Source of the DNA: Thermomonas sp.
GTDB lineage: Bacteria > Pseudomonadota > Gammaproteobacteria > Xanthomonadales > Xanthomonadaceae
Length of the DNA stretch: 64,000 nucleotides
Reading direction: 5' to 3'
NCBI RefSeq assembly: GCF_019104945.1
Contig: NZ_JAHRWW010000014.1
Location: forward strand, 1 to 64,000
Shown: positions 55,676 to 64,000 of the stretch, piece by piece
How the letters are laid out: every line of letters starts with the position of its first letter
How positions within the stretch are numbered: position 1 is the first letter of the stretch
Notes under the pieces: generated by a model
The model's input: the letters and a program-made list of their open reading frames with translations, nothing else
What the model was told of the DNA's origin: nothing
Database searches by the model: none
Translations under genes and position numbers: made by a program

Positions 55676-56524
55676 GTGAGTAAGGTCTCCATCATTATTC
55701 CCTGTTACAACGCCGGGGCAACATTAGAGGCATCGGTGCGCTCCGCGTTGGAGCAAACTTATTCCGACATTGAGATCGTGATCGTCGATGATGGTTCCGA
55801 TGATATAGAGACACTTGATCTGTTGCGACGCTGCTCATGGCCGCGTACGCGAGTACTGCATAAGGAAAATGGTGGTCCGGCGGCAGCGCGAAACTTGGCG
55901 ATTTCAGAATCGTCTGGGCGTTACATTCTGCCGCTGGATGCTGACGATCTAATTGCCCCGTCCTATGTGGAGAAGGCAGTGGCGGTGCTCGATGCTGAGC
56001 CGCAAGTTGGTATCGTTTATTGCAAGGCGACCAAATTTGGGGCGGGAAATGGCCCGTGGAATTTGCCCGATTACACGTTGCGCGAGTTGGTGATCGACAA
56101 TGTGATTTTCGTTACAAGCCTATTCCGTCGCGATGACTGGGCGAAGGTGGGTGGATTTAGCGAGTCCCTGAAACTGGGCGTCGAGGATTATGATTTCTGG
56201 GTCAAGATTGTTGCTTCGGGTAGTGAAGTGCGGCAACTGGATGAATTCCTGTTCCACTACCGCGTCGGTCATGCGTCGCGCACTACGGGCTTCAGCAGTA
56301 ACCGAGATGCGATGGTGAAAACCTATGCCGATATCTTCAGGAACAATCTGGCATTTTTCGGCGAGCATGCGGAATACCTGTTCGAGCACAGATTTAGGCT
56401 GTACGATGAACTGGCGCGCTATCGCGCAATGCATTGCAGAGTGGAAGCGTTTCTGATGCGGTGGCCGTGGTTGGAGCGCGTTGCTCGACGGTTTTATCGT
56501 TGGTTGGTGCGGCACTCCAGCTGA
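55676..56524 (+). CDS. GT2-family glycosyltransferase
   Basis: A 282-residue inverting transferase: SIIIPCYNAGATLEASVRSA, the nucleotide-binding VIVDDGSDDIETLDLL, the DxD in ILPLDADDLIAPSYV, and GVEDYDFWVKIVASG as the catalytic ED-type region. The start is a GTG at 55676. It is separated from the previous gene by 79 bases. Last complete gene of the O-antigen block; a frame of 20 codons overlapping its stop (56524-56586) ends in the same SKVG as the CBS-domain gene. Confidence 0.88.
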   Translation: MSKVSIIIPCYNAGATLEASVRSALEQTYSDIEIVIVDDGSDDIETLDLLRRCSWPRTRVLHKENGGPAAARNLAISESSGRYILPLDADDLIAPSYVEKAVAVLDAEPQVGIVYCKATKFGAGNGPWNLPDYTLRELVIDNVIFVTSLFRRDDWAKVGGFSESLKLGVEDYDFWVKIVASGSEVRQLDEFLFHYRVGHASRTTGFSSNRDAMVKTYADIFRNNLAFFGEHAEYLFEHRFRLYDELARYRAMHCRVEAFLMRWPWLERVARRFYRWLVRHSS

Positions 56525-56571
56525 TGGATATAGCGTGGTATGCGCGGGTATTCGGAAAAGTATTTAGTCGC

Positions 56572-56586
56572 AGCAAAGTCGGTTGA
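56572..56586 (+). repeat. 15-bp direct repeat, right copy
   Basis: AGCAAAGTCGGTTGA, identical to 50992-51006, 48 bases after the last glycosyltransferase and 56 bases before the 3' end of etfA. Upstream bases (TATTT then CGC) keep partial similarity to the CBS gene. Confidence 0.7.
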
Positions 56587-56641
56587 TATAGCAAACGGCA
56601 GCGCCACCGTGATGACGCTGCCGCATATGTGACTTGTGCTG

Positions 56642-57580
56642 TTACAGCGCCGCTTCCAGCTCCGGCAGCACTTGGAACAGGTCGCCCACTAGGCCGATAT
56701 CGGCAATTTCAAAGATCGGCGCGTCGCCGTCTTTGTTGATGGCCACGATGGTTCCAGCGTCCTTGATACCGGTGAGGTGTTGAATGGCGCCTGAAATGCC
56801 CACGGCGACATACAGTTCGGGGGCAATAATTTTGCCGGTCTGGCCCACCTGCAGGTCACTGGGGACGTAGCCTGCGTCCACAGCCGCGCGTGAAGCGCCT
56901 ACGGCGGCACCGAGTTTGTCGGCCAGCTTGTAGATGATCTGGAAGTTTTCTTCCGAACCCACGCCGCGGCCGCCGGAAACCACGCGCTTGGCGCTTTGCA
57001 GGTCCGGGCGGTCGGATGCGCCGGAGGCAAGGCCCACATAGCGGGTGTGGGTGGGAAGCGCTGCATCCACGGAAACCGCTTCAACGCTGGCGCTGCCACC
57101 GCGTGCGGCTTCTGGCCACGAGGCGGTGCGTACGCTGGCCACCACGATTTGGTCAGCAGGTGCTTCAACGGTGATGATGGCGTTGCCGGCGTAGATCGGG
57201 CGCTTGAAGCTGTGGCTGCCTTCAACCGTCATCAAGTCAGAAATCTGGTTGACGCCAAGTAATGCGGCCACGCAGGGCAGCAGGTCTTTGCCGAAGGTGG
57301 TGGACGGCGCGAAGACGTGGCTATAGCCCTTGGCGATCTGTGCAATTTGCGGGGCCAGTACTTGCGCAATTGCGTGCGCGTTGACGGTGTTGGCAACGGT
57401 CAAGACCTTGGTGACACCTGTAATTTGCGCCGCGTCAGCGGCAACGGCGTCAGGAGCGTCAGCCAAGACCAGTACATCGATGCTGTCGGGGTTGAGCGCG
57501 GCAGCAGCCGAGACTGTCTTAGCGGTAGAAGCGTTGAGTTTGCCGCCTTGGTGTTCGGCGATGACAAGTACCTTGGCCAT
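56642..57580 (-). CDS. etfA: Electron transfer flavoprotein alpha subunit
   Basis: FAD-binding subunit carrying electrons from acyl-CoA dehydrogenases to ETF-ubiquinone oxidoreductase; 312 residues. The FAD region near the C-terminus is clear: VSGGRGVGSEENFQIIYKLA, GASRAAVDAGYVPSDLQVGQ and HLTGIKDAGTIVAINKD. The start overlaps the etfB stop by one base. etfA is the classical conserved border of the xanthomonad LPS gene cluster, here directly flanking the O-antigen block. The final partner, ETF-QO, is encoded at the window end. Confidence 0.97.
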   Translation of the reverse strand: MAKVLVIAEHQGGKLNASTAKTVSAAAALNPDSIDVLVLADAPDAVAADAAQITGVTKVLTVANTVNAHAIAQVLAPQIAQIAKGYSHVFAPSTTFGKDLLPCVAALLGVNQISDLMTVEGSHSFKRPIYAGNAIITVEAPADQIVVASVRTASWPEAARGGSASVEAVSVDAALPTHTRYVGLASGASDRPDLQSAKRVVSGGRGVGSEENFQIIYKLADKLGAAVGASRAAVDAGYVPSDLQVGQTGKIIAPELYVAVGISGAIQHLTGIKDAGTIVAINKDGDAPIFEIADIGLVGDLFQVLPELEAAL

Positions 57581-58326
57581 TACAGGAGCCCCTTCTGCTT
57601 GAGTGCGGCCACCAATTCGGCGGCGTCTTTCACCATTACTCCGCGACTGCGCTGCGCGGGCGGTGCGTAATGGGTGGTTTTGAGTGAATCGTTGGCTTCA
57701 ACGCCAAGATCCGCAAATGCAATGGTTTCCAGCGGTTTGCTCTTGGCCTTCATGATGTCCGGCAGCTTGATGAAGCGCGGTTCATTGAGGCGCAGGTCGC
57801 TGGTGATTACGGCGGGAAGATCCACTTCCAGCGTTTCAAGGCCAGCATCCACCTCGCGGGTGACTTTGGCTTTACCGTTTTCAATCTCAACTTTGGAGGC
57901 AAACGTCGCCTGCGGGCGGCCCCATAGCGTGGCCAGCATCTGCCCGGTTTGGTTGGCGTCGTCGTCGATGGCCTGCTTGCCCAGAATAACCAGATCGGGC
58001 TGCTCTTTTTCAACCAGTTTCAGCAGGGCGCGCGCAGCGGTGAGCGGCTGCACGGCGGCGTCGGTCACCACGTGGATGGCGCGGTTAGCGCCCATGGCCA
58101 ACCCGTTGCGCAGATGCGGTTGGGCGTCGGCGGGGGCGAGTGTGGCCACCACCACTTCCGTGGCAATCCCTTTGTCGCGCAGGCGCAGGGCTTCTTCTAG
58201 CGCGATTTCATCAAACGGGTTGGGCGATAATTTAACGCCGTCGGTCACGACGCCGGAGCCGTCGGGCTTAACCTGGATGCGGACGTTGAAGTCCACCACG
58301 CGCTTGTAGGCGACGAGGATTTTCAT
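57580..58326 (-). CDS. etfB: Electron transfer flavoprotein beta subunit
   Basis: A 248-residue partner of EtfA that binds AMP. It has MKILVAYKRVVDFNVRIQVK, NPFDEIALEEALRLRDKG, and the signature VEVDLPAVITSDLRLNEPRF. The upstream 188-base region (58327-58514) serves both etfB and rmlB; it contains the short palindrome ACTGTTGAACAGT at 58390-58402, which may be an operator. Confidence 0.97.
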   Translation of the reverse strand: MKILVAYKRVVDFNVRIQVKPDGSGVVTDGVKLSPNPFDEIALEEALRLRDKGIATEVVVATLAPADAQPHLRNGLAMGANRAIHVVTDAAVQPLTAARALLKLVEKEQPDLVILGKQAIDDDANQTGQMLATLWGRPQATFASKVEIENGKAKVTREVDAGLETLEVDLPAVITSDLRLNEPRFIKLPDIMKAKSKPLETIAFADLGVEANDSLKTTHYAPPAQRSRGVMVKDAAELVAALKQKGLL

Positions 58327-58514
58327 GAGCTGCAGACCTTAATAAATGGCAGGGAGGCGGCAAGTGCCGACGGTAAAGTGTTGATTTTAACTGTTGAACA
58401 GTATCTATGCGAATGAACGCAGCCCATTTGACCTGAATCATTTCGTACCAAAGCACTGGCTACTTGCCTGTATCCTTACGGGTTCTCTTGTGTAATCGCG
58501 AACTGGAGCAAGCT

Positions 58515-59570
58515 ATGTCCGTTTGGCTGGTGACCGGCGGAGCCGGGTTTATTGGCGGAAATTTCGTGCTGGAAGCAGTGCGTCGTGGGGTCAAGGTGGT
58601 CAATCTCGACGCACTGACCTATGCCGGTAATCGCGACACCTTAGCTGCGATTGAACATGATCCGAATCATGTCTTCGTGCATGGGGAGATTGGTGATCGT
58701 GAATTGGTCGCTACACTTTTGGCCGAACACCGGCCCGACGCCGTATTGAACTTCGCCGCAGAGAGCCATGTCGATCGTTCGATCGACGGCCCCGCGGCCT
58801 TTGTGCAAACCAATGTGGTGGGAACACTCAGCCTGCTGGAGGCCGTGCGTGATTATTGGAAGTCGCTAGAAGGCGACGCGAAAGCCGCGTTCCGCTTTCT
58901 GCATGTCTCTACCGATGAGGTCTATGGCACGCTGGGTGAGACTGGTAAATTTAGCGAAACCACTCCCTACGCACCCAATTCGCCATATTCGGCCAGCAAA
59001 GCGGCTTCCGATCATTTGGTGCGTGCGTTTCATCACACCTACGGCCTACCGGTGCTGACCACCAACTGCAGCAATAACTACGGCCCTTATCACTTTCCAG
59101 AAAAACTCATTCCCTTAGTAATCGCCAAGGCACTCGCTGGTGCGCCGCTGCCGGTATATGGCGATGGTAAGCAGGTGCGCGATTGGCTGTTCGTCACCGA
59201 TCATTGCGAAGCCATTCGTACCGTGTTGGCCAAGGGGCGCGTGGGCGAAACCTATAACGTGGGCGGCAATGCTGAGATGCAGAATATCGAGGTGGTCAAG
59301 GCCATCTGCGCGCTACTCGACCAACGCCGCCCGCGTGAAGATGGGCAGCCGCGTGCGTCACAGATCACTTATGTGGCCGACCGCCCCGGCCACGATCGCC
59401 GTTATGCGATCGATGCCAGCAAGCTGCGCAATGAACTGGGCTGGGAGCCTGCATATACCTTCGAGCGCGGCATCGCAGAAACGGTGGACTGGTATCTGGC
59501 AAACCAAGCATGGGTACAGCGCGTTTTGGACGGCAGTTACCGCCTAGAGCGGATTGGCGGTGCGGCATGA
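58515..59570 (+). CDS. rmlB: dTDP-glucose 4,6-dehydratase
   Basis: Second step of dTDP-L-rhamnose synthesis; 351 residues. NAD-binding [18 protein letters not shown], catalytic region [20 protein letters not shown], YxxxK in [17 protein letters not shown], and [23 protein letters not shown] 58515 is used; a longer in-frame start at 58464 is unsupported. Stop and rmlA start overlap (ATGA). Confidence 0.97.
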   Translation: MSVWLVTGGAGFIGGNFVLEAVRRGVKVVNLDALTYAGNRDTLAAIEHDPNHVFVHGEIGDRELVATLLAEHRPDAVLNFAAESHVDRSIDGPAAFVQTNVVGTLSLLEAVRDYWKSLEGDAKAAFRFLHVSTDEVYGTLGETGKFSETTPYAPNSPYSASKAASDHLVRAFHHTYGLPVLTTNCSNNYGPYHFPEKLIPLVIAKALAGAPLPVYGDGKQVRDWLFVTDHCEAIRTVLAKGRVGETYNVGGNAEMQNIEVVKAICALLDQRRPREDGQPRASQITYVADRPGHDRRYAIDASKLRNELGWEPAYTFERGIAETVDWYLANQAWVQRVLDGSYRLERIGGAA

Positions 59571-60457
59571 GTAAGCAGCGCAAAGGCATCATTCTTGCTG
59601 GCGGTTCCGGTACGCGGCTGTATCCCATTACCCAAGCGGTGAGCAAGCAATTGTTGCCGGTGTACGACAAGCCGATGATTTACTACCCGCTGAGCGTGCT
59701 GATGTTGGCTGGGATTCGCGAAGCGCTCATCATCAACACGCCGCACGAGCAAGCGCTATTCCAGCGTCTGCTAGGTGACGGTTCGCAGTGGGGCATGAAG
59801 ATCGAATACGCGGTGCAGCCGAGCCCTGATGGGCTGGCGCAGGCATTTGTGATTGGCCGCGAGTTTTTAAACGGCGCACCATCGTGCCTCGTGCTTGGGG
59901 ATAATATTTTCTATGGCCACGGCCTGACCGATCTGCTGAGCCGTGCCAACGCACGTGCGCAAGGTGCAACCGTATTTGGTTACTGGGTGCGTGACCCAGA
60001 GCGCTATGGCGTGGCTGAGTTTGACGCCACGGGTAAGGTGGTGGGGCTGGAAGAAAAGCCGACCAAGCCAAAGTCTAGCTATGCCGTAACCGGACTGTAC
60101 TTTTATGACGAACGCGTTTGCGACTATGCCGCAGCGCTGAAACCTTCCGCCCGTGGTGAGTTGGAAATCACCGATCTCAACCGCTGCTACTTAGAAGATG
60201 GCAGCCTGCATTTGGAAAAAATGGGGCGCGGTTATGCGTGGTTGGATACGGGCACACATGAATCGCTGATTGAAGCCGCCACCTTTATTGAAACCATCCA
60301 AATGCGCCAAGGTTTGCAGGTGTGCTGCCCTGAAGAAATTGCGTTCAATCAGGGCTGGATTGATGCCGCACAGGTGCGTGCATTGGCTCAGCCACTGGCA
60401 AAAAATGGCTACGGGCAATATCTGCTGAGCTTGATCGGCCAAGGCCACATCGCATGA
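59567..60457 (+). CDS. rmlA: Glucose-1-phosphate thymidylyltransferase
   Basis: First step of dTDP-rhamnose synthesis; 296 residues. The nucleotide loop is [20 protein letters not shown], followed by [20 protein letters not shown] and the Mg-binding [12 protein letters not shown]. dTDP-rhamnose normally feeds back on this enzyme. Overlaps rmlB and rmlC by 4 bases each. Confidence 0.97.
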   Translation: MSKQRKGIILAGGSGTRLYPITQAVSKQLLPVYDKPMIYYPLSVLMLAGIREALIINTPHEQALFQRLLGDGSQWGMKIEYAVQPSPDGLAQAFVIGREFLNGAPSCLVLGDNIFYGHGLTDLLSRANARAQGATVFGYWVRDPERYGVAEFDATGKVVGLEEKPTKPKSSYAVTGLYFYDERVCDYAAALKPSARGELEITDLNRCYLEDGSLHLEKMGRGYAWLDTGTHESLIEAATFIETIQMRQGLQVCCPEEIAFNQGWIDAAQVRALAQPLAKNGYGQYLLSLIGQGHIA

Positions 60458-61011
60458 AAATTATTGAAACAAAAATCCCTGGCTGCGTAGTGATTGAGCC
60501 TGCCGTGTTCGGCGATGCGCGCGGTGCTTTTTACGAAACATGGAATGCTGAGCGGTTTGCAGAACATGGGCTGCCGACGCGCTTTGTGCAGAGCAATGTG
60601 TCCACATCGAGCCAAGGCGTGCTACGCGGTCTGCACTATCAGTGGCCGCGTCCGCAGGGCAAGTTGATTAGTGTGCTAGAAGGCGAGGTGTATGACGTGG
60701 CGGTGGATATCCGGCATGGATCACCTACGTTTGGGCAGTGGGAGGCGGTGATCCTCAGCGCAGAAAACAAACGTCAGTTGTGGATTCCCGAAGGTTTTGC
60801 GCACGGTTTTGTGACGCTCTCCGAGCGCGTGGTGTTTCACTATCTGTGCACCGATGTGTACGTGAAAGAGGCCGATGCCGGGCTGCGCTGGAACGATGCA
60901 GAGCTTGCAATTGATTGGCCGGTCGTTACGCCGCTGTTGTCGGACAAAGATGCGCGTGCGCCCTTCTTAAGCGAGATCGCGCCTAATCGCCTGCCGCAGT
61001 ATTTGCCATGA
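60454..61011 (+). CDS. rmlC: dTDP-4-dehydrorhamnose 3,5-epimerase
   Basis: Third step; 185 residues, a cupin. It has [20 protein letters not shown], the catalytic His in [20 protein letters not shown], and [20 protein letters not shown]. Coupled to both neighbours by ATGA overlaps. Confidence 0.97.
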   Translation: MKIIETKIPGCVVIEPAVFGDARGAFYETWNAERFAEHGLPTRFVQSNVSTSSQGVLRGLHYQWPRPQGKLISVLEGEVYDVAVDIRHGSPTFGQWEAVILSAENKRQLWIPEGFAHGFVTLSERVVFHYLCTDVYVKEADAGLRWNDAELAIDWPVVTPLLSDKDARAPFLSEIAPNRLPQYLP

Positions 61012-61904
61012 AACTCCTGCTGCTGGGTGGCAATGGACAGGTTGGGCGCGAACTGCGGCGCAGTTTGGCGGCGCTGGGCGAGGTGGTTGTTGCAACCCGC
61101 GATGGCGCTCATGCGGAGGTCGCCGCCAATTTTGATGCGCCCGATACACTTGTCGCATTGGTGCAGCGTGTAACCCCTGATGTTGTAGTCAACGCGGCGG
61201 CGTACACGGCCGTCGATAAAGCGGAGACCGAGCCGGATGCGGCGTTTCGAGTCAATGCACTGGGGCCAGCAGCCTTGGCGCAGGGCTGTAAGTCGGTCGG
61301 TGCGCTACTGCTGCATTACTCCACCGACTACGTGTTTGCAGGAAACGGCCAGCGCCCCTATCGCGAAGATGACATCACCGCGCCGCTGGGTGTGTATGGT
61401 GCAAGCAAGCTGGCGGGCGAAGACGCGATTCGTGCCAGTGGCGCGCAGCACGCTATTTTGCGCACGGCGTGGGTGTATGCCGCGCATAGTCAAAACTTTT
61501 TGCGCACGATGCTGCGGTTGGCTGGTGAGCGCGAGGTCTTAGGTGTGGTGGCCGACCAAATCGGCACGCCCACGCCTGCGTATGTGATCGCCGATGTGAC
61601 CGCCGAGATACTACGCCAAGGGCTGCCGCACTCTGGCACATGGCACCTGACCGCAACAGGGCAAACAAGCTGGCACGGCTTTGCCGAAGCGATCATGGCC
61701 GAGGCGCTCGCGCTGGGTGTTATCACTCGCGCACCGCGCGTGGATGCGATTGCCACAGCCGATTATCCAACCCCTGCACGGCGCCCGGCGTATTCGGTGC
61801 TGGATACGCACAAATTGCACCAAGACTTCGGCATTGCACTGCCCAGCTGGCAAGCCGGTTTGCGGCATGTGCTACGCACCATGGCAGAACAACCCTTGCC
61901 CTAA
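61008..61904 (+). CDS. rmlD: dTDP-4-dehydrorhamnose reductase
   Basis: Final step, reducing to dTDP-L-rhamnose; 298 residues. GxxGxxG in LLLGGNGQVGRELRRSL, NAAAYTAVDKAETEPDAAFR, HYSTDYVFAGNGQRPYRED and the YxxxK motif in GVYGASKLAGEDAIRASG. Completes the rmlBADC operon, which probably serves the O-antigen encoded on the other side of etfBA, although no gene in the window is identified as a rhamnosyltransferase. Confidence 0.97.
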   Translation: MKLLLLGGNGQVGRELRRSLAALGEVVVATRDGAHAEVAANFDAPDTLVALVQRVTPDVVVNAAAYTAVDKAETEPDAAFRVNALGPAALAQGCKSVGALLLHYSTDYVFAGNGQRPYREDDITAPLGVYGASKLAGEDAIRASGAQHAILRTAWVYAAHSQNFLRTMLRLAGEREVLGVVADQIGTPTPAYVIADVTAEILRQGLPHSGTWHLTATGQTSWHGFAEAIMAEALALGVITRAPRVDAIATADYPTPARRPAYSVLDTHKLHQDFGIALPSWQAGLRHVLRTMAEQPLP

Positions 61905-61974
61905 GGTACACAGGGCTTTGATCTCAGAAACGTTAGAATAGGGCTTTCACACTTCTACGTTTGGAGATGTGCCT

Positions 61975-62694
61975 GTGGCCGCCGCCAAGAAAAGTAAGTT
62001 GTACCCCAGCGCCGCCGCCGCCCTTGAAGGGCTGGCAAAAGACGGTCAAACCTTTGCCGTTGGTGGCTTTGGCTTGTGTGGAATCCCCGAAGCCCTGATT
62101 GCCGCATTGCGCGATTCTGGGGCCAAAAATCTCACTGTCATTTCGAACAATGCAGGCGTGGATGGTTTTGGCCTTGGCCAGTTGCTCGGTACACGGCAGA
62201 TCAAAAAAATGATCTCGTCGTATGTCGGTGAGAACAAAGAGTTCGAGCGCCAGTTTCTCGCTGGTGAGCTGGAATTGGAGTTCAACCCACAGGGCACACT
62301 GGCTGAGCGTCTGCGCGCCGGTGGCGCGGGGATTCCCGCCTTCTTTACCGCCACAGGTTACGGTACGGTGGTGGCTGAAGGTAAGGAGACTCGTGAGTTC
62401 AATGGTCGCATGTATGTGATGGAAACCGCGCTCAATGCCGACGTGGCTTTGGTAAAGGCGTGGAAGGCCGACACATCAGGGAACTTGGTGTTCCGCAAAA
62501 CTGCACGAAACTTCAATCCGGCCTGCGCAATGGCCGGTAAGGTCTGCGTGGCGGAAGTGGAAGAGTTGGTTGACGTGGGGCAGATCGAGCCAGACCAAGT
62601 GCATTTGCCGGGCATCTTCGTTCAACGCATCGTGGTAAACGCCACGCCCGAAAAGCGCATTGAGCAGCGCACCATTCGTCAGGAGGGCAACTAA
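61975..62694 (+). CDS. scoA: Succinyl-CoA:3-ketoacid CoA-transferase subunit A
   Basis: Moves CoA from succinyl-CoA to acetoacetate; 239 residues. [39 protein letters not shown] and [20 protein letters not shown] are typical. The GTG at 61975 is preferred because GGAG lies 8 bases upstream; the GTG at 61969 is too close to it. Two bases separate it from scoB. It could use the acetoacetate from tyrosine breakdown. Confidence 0.94.
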   Translation: MAAAKKSKLYPSAAAALEGLAKDGQTFAVGGFGLCGIPEALIAALRDSGAKNLTVISNNAGVDGFGLGQLLGTRQIKKMISSYVGENKEFERQFLAGELELEFNPQGTLAERLRAGGAGIPAFFTATGYGTVVAEGKETREFNGRMYVMETALNADVALVKAWKADTSGNLVFRKTARNFNPACAMAGKVCVAEVEELVDVGQIEPDQVHLPGIFVQRIVVNATPEKRIEQRTIRQEGN

Positions 62695-62696
62695 TC

Positions 62697-63323
62697 ATGG
62701 CTTGGTCGCGTGAACAAATGGCGCAGCGCGCCGCGCAAGAACTTACCGATGGTGCGTATGTGAACCTTGGGATTGGTCTTCCCACCATGGTGGCCAATTA
62801 CATCCCGGATGGCGTGAACGTGTGGCTGCAAAGCGAAAACGGTTTGCTGGGGATCGGCCCGTTTCCCACCGAAGCTGAGCTAGATGCGGATCTGATCAAT
62901 GCTGGTAAGCAAACAGTAACCGCGCTGCCCGGTGCGAGTTTCTTTGGCAGCCATGATTCGTTTGCGATGATTCGCGGCGGGCACATCGATCTTGCCATCC
63001 TCGGTGCGATGGAAGTCACCGATAAGGGTGATCTTGCCAATTGGATGGTGCCCGGCAAGATGGTCAAAGGCATGGGTGGAGCGATGGACCTAGTGGCTGG
63101 CGTGCGCCGTGTGGTGGTGCTGATGGAGCATTGCACGAAAGCAGGTGCGCCCAAAATCATTCCGCAGTGCACTTTGCCGCTCACCGGCGTGGGCGTGATC
63201 AGCCGCATCATCACCGAGCTCGGTGTGTTTGATATTACGCCAGAGGGCTTGAAGTTAGTGGAGCTAGCAGCGGGCGTAAGCCGCGAAGAAGTTGCGGGTA
63301 AGACCGGTGTGCCGCTGCGCTGA
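62697..63323 (+). CDS. scoB: Succinyl-CoA:3-ketoacid CoA-transferase subunit B
   Basis: A 208-residue subunit that carries the catalytic glutamate in [60 protein letters not shown] and [20 protein letters not shown] also identify it. Followed by two family-2 hairpin elements in the convergent space before the ETF-QO gene. Confidence 0.95.
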   Translation: MAWSREQMAQRAAQELTDGAYVNLGIGLPTMVANYIPDGVNVWLQSENGLLGIGPFPTEAELDADLINAGKQTVTALPGASFFGSHDSFAMIRGGHIDLAILGAMEVTDKGDLANWMVPGKMVKGMGGAMDLVAGVRRVVVLMEHCTKAGAPKIIPQCTLPLTGVGVISRIITELGVFDITPEGLKLVELAAGVSREEVAGKTGVPLR

Positions 63324-63337
63324 TCTTCTATCTCGCA

Positions 63338-63445
63338 GCTAGCTCAGGGCGGCTTATCCCTTCCGCGGATGTCCCCCGGTAGCAGCAAAAAACGCTGCTA
63401 CCTCCTCCTTGATTCCGCTACAGGGACAAGCCACCCTAAGCTAGC
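63338..63445. repeat. Intergenic hairpin element, family 2, copy 1
   Basis: Arms 63338-63360 and 63423-63445 pair at 20 of 23 positions around a 62-base core with an inner perfect hairpin (GGTAGCAGC / GCTGCTACC). All three arm mismatches are transitions, so they become G-U pairs in RNA of one strand. The reversed core matches that of copy 2 over most of its length; the arms do not match copy 2. Confidence 0.8.
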
Positions 63446-63486
63446 GAAGTGGGTCTTTCGCTTTTTTTGGCGCGCACTGTCACCAC

Positions 63487-63588
63487 GGGCATCCGCCGGT
63501 TACTCCCTGTAGCGAAATCAAGGGGGAGGCAGCGGCCGCAGGCCGATGCCGGAGGACATTCGCGGAAGGGGGTAACCGGCGGATGCCT
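63487..63588. repeat. Intergenic hairpin element, family 2, copy 2
   Basis: Arms 63487-63507 and 63568-63588 pair at 19 of 21 positions around a 60-base core beginning TGTAGCGAAATCAAGG and ending GGACATTCGCGGAA. It is in opposite orientation to copy 1, 41 bases away; the spacer contains a run of seven T residues. Both copies fill the 283-base gap between scoB and the ETF-QO gene; nothing else is seen there. Confidence 0.8.
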
Positions 63589-63606
63589 AGCTAGCTAGAT
63601 TTGGTG

Positions 63607-64000
63607 TTACATATTTTGATAATTCGGCCCGCCGCCACCCTGCGGCGCCACCCAAACGATGTTCTGCGTGGGGTCTTTGATATCACAGGTTTTGCAGTGC
63701 ACACAGTTGGCCGCATTGATCTGTAAACGCTCGTGGCCGGGTTCACCCACATACTCATACACACCTGCCGGGCAGTAGCGCGCTTCCGGCCCAGCGTATT
63801 TTGCGAGATTGACGGACACGGGAATCGTGGCGTCTTTCAGCGTCAAATGACTCGGCTGGTTCTCGTCGTGGTGGGTGCTGGAAAGAAACACCGAACTCAG
63901 GCGGTCGAAGGTGAGTACACCGTCGGGCTTGGGATATTCAATTTTTGGTTGCGTGGCCGCAGGCTGCAGGCAGGCGTGGTCCGGCGTGCTGTGATGAAGT
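63607..64000 (-). CDS. Electron transfer flavoprotein-ubiquinone oxidoreductase, C-terminal part
   Basis: The frame is open to the window edge on the minus strand, so only the last 130 or so residues are present. [20 protein letters not shown] and the 4Fe-4S-binding region with [10 protein letters not shown] and [20 protein letters not shown] identify the membrane-bound enzyme that passes electrons from EtfAB to ubiquinone. Ends [11 protein letters not shown]. The N-terminal FAD domain would lie beyond the window. Confidence 0.95.
   Translation of the reverse strand, partial: LHHSTPDHACLQPAATQPKIEYPKPDGVLTFDRLSSVFLSSTHHDENQPSHLTLKDATIPVSVNLAKYAGPEARYCPAGVYEYVGEPGHERLQINAANCVHCKTCDIKDPTQNIVWVAPQGGGGPNYQNM

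Noticed and set aside
58390..58402. ACTGTTGAACAGT as a LexA box
   Set aside because: The CTGT...ACAG spacing is far too short for LexA; kept only as an unassigned palindrome in the etfB entry.
1..64000. CRISPR arrays, complete IS elements, prophage, rRNA operons
   Set aside because: None seen; there are no regularly spaced short repeats, transposase motifs or phage structural genes.

Overview
The window is a 64 kb chromosomal segment of a gammaproteobacterium of the family Lysobacteraceae (Xanthomonadaceae); the genus cannot be fixed from it. Reasons: a Clp-type CRP homologue lies between trpC and speD, an sX13-like small RNA follows polA, an O-antigen cluster lies beside etfA, there are large TonB-dependent receptors, and yeast-type ubiquinone genes (coq7, ETF-QO) sit among ordinary housekeeping genes. 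Coding density is high. No rRNA, CRISPR array, complete insertion sequence or prophage was seen; one tRNA (Gln, CUG) is present.

Layout. 1-5.4 kb: end-truncated ABC half-transporter, polA, C-rich-loop small RNA, entericidin lipoprotein, and trpS with a YegP-like tail. 5.4-8.8 kb: a three-gene 2-oxoacid dehydrogenase operon (E1 alpha, E1 beta, E2; probably branched-chain). 9.1-10.6 kb: POT peptide transporter. 10.7-18.7 kb: a glycan locus (GH31 hydrolase with discoidin and NPCBM-like modules, TonB receptor, GH109-like NAD-dependent glycosidase) behind a promoter with a LacI-type operator. 18.7-21.6 kb: MarR regulator divergent from hpd-hmgA. 21.7-23.8 kb: nhaA and a tandem universal stress protein. 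24-29 kb: second TonB receptor, two small secreted proteins, and a TPR-aspartyl beta-hydroxylase. 29-33 kb: purC, a membrane J-protein, rpe and a signal-peptide-bearing MurQ/GKRP-like double-SIS protein. 33.5-40.7 kb: trpE, an Asr-like peptide, a two-component system, trpG-trpD-trpC and a HAD phosphatase. 40.7-44.7 kb: GNAT, clp, speD, coq7, rplM-rpsI, tRNA-Gln. 44.8-50 kb: 2OG dioxygenase, fumarylacetoacetase and maleylacetoacetate isomerase, pilU, OmpA-like lipoprotein. 50-62 kb: candidate small RNA, DUF465 protein, orphan CBS-domain gene, O-antigen export and glycosyltransferase block, etfBA, rmlBADC. 62-64 kb: 3-oxoacid CoA-transferase and the C-terminus of ETF-QO.

How parts work together. 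Tyrosine catabolism is split over two loci 25 kb apart (hpd-hmgA and fah-maiA). Both carry nearly the same 14-bp palindrome between their -35 and -10 elements, so the MarR protein next to hpd probably controls both. The GH31/TonB/GH109 set looks like an alpha-GalNAc or related glycan utilisation system. The wzm-wzt/sulfotransferase/glycosyltransferase block is bounded by a 15-bp direct repeat of the 3' end of a gene that resembles a cystathionine beta-synthase lacking its catalytic domain, which suggests cassette exchange at the LPS hotspot. rmlBADC would supply dTDP-L-rhamnose.

The most unusual structure is a set of four intergenic hairpins in two unrelated families. Within a family the central core is conserved, but each copy has its own flanking arms, and these arms differ between copies while staying complementary to each other.
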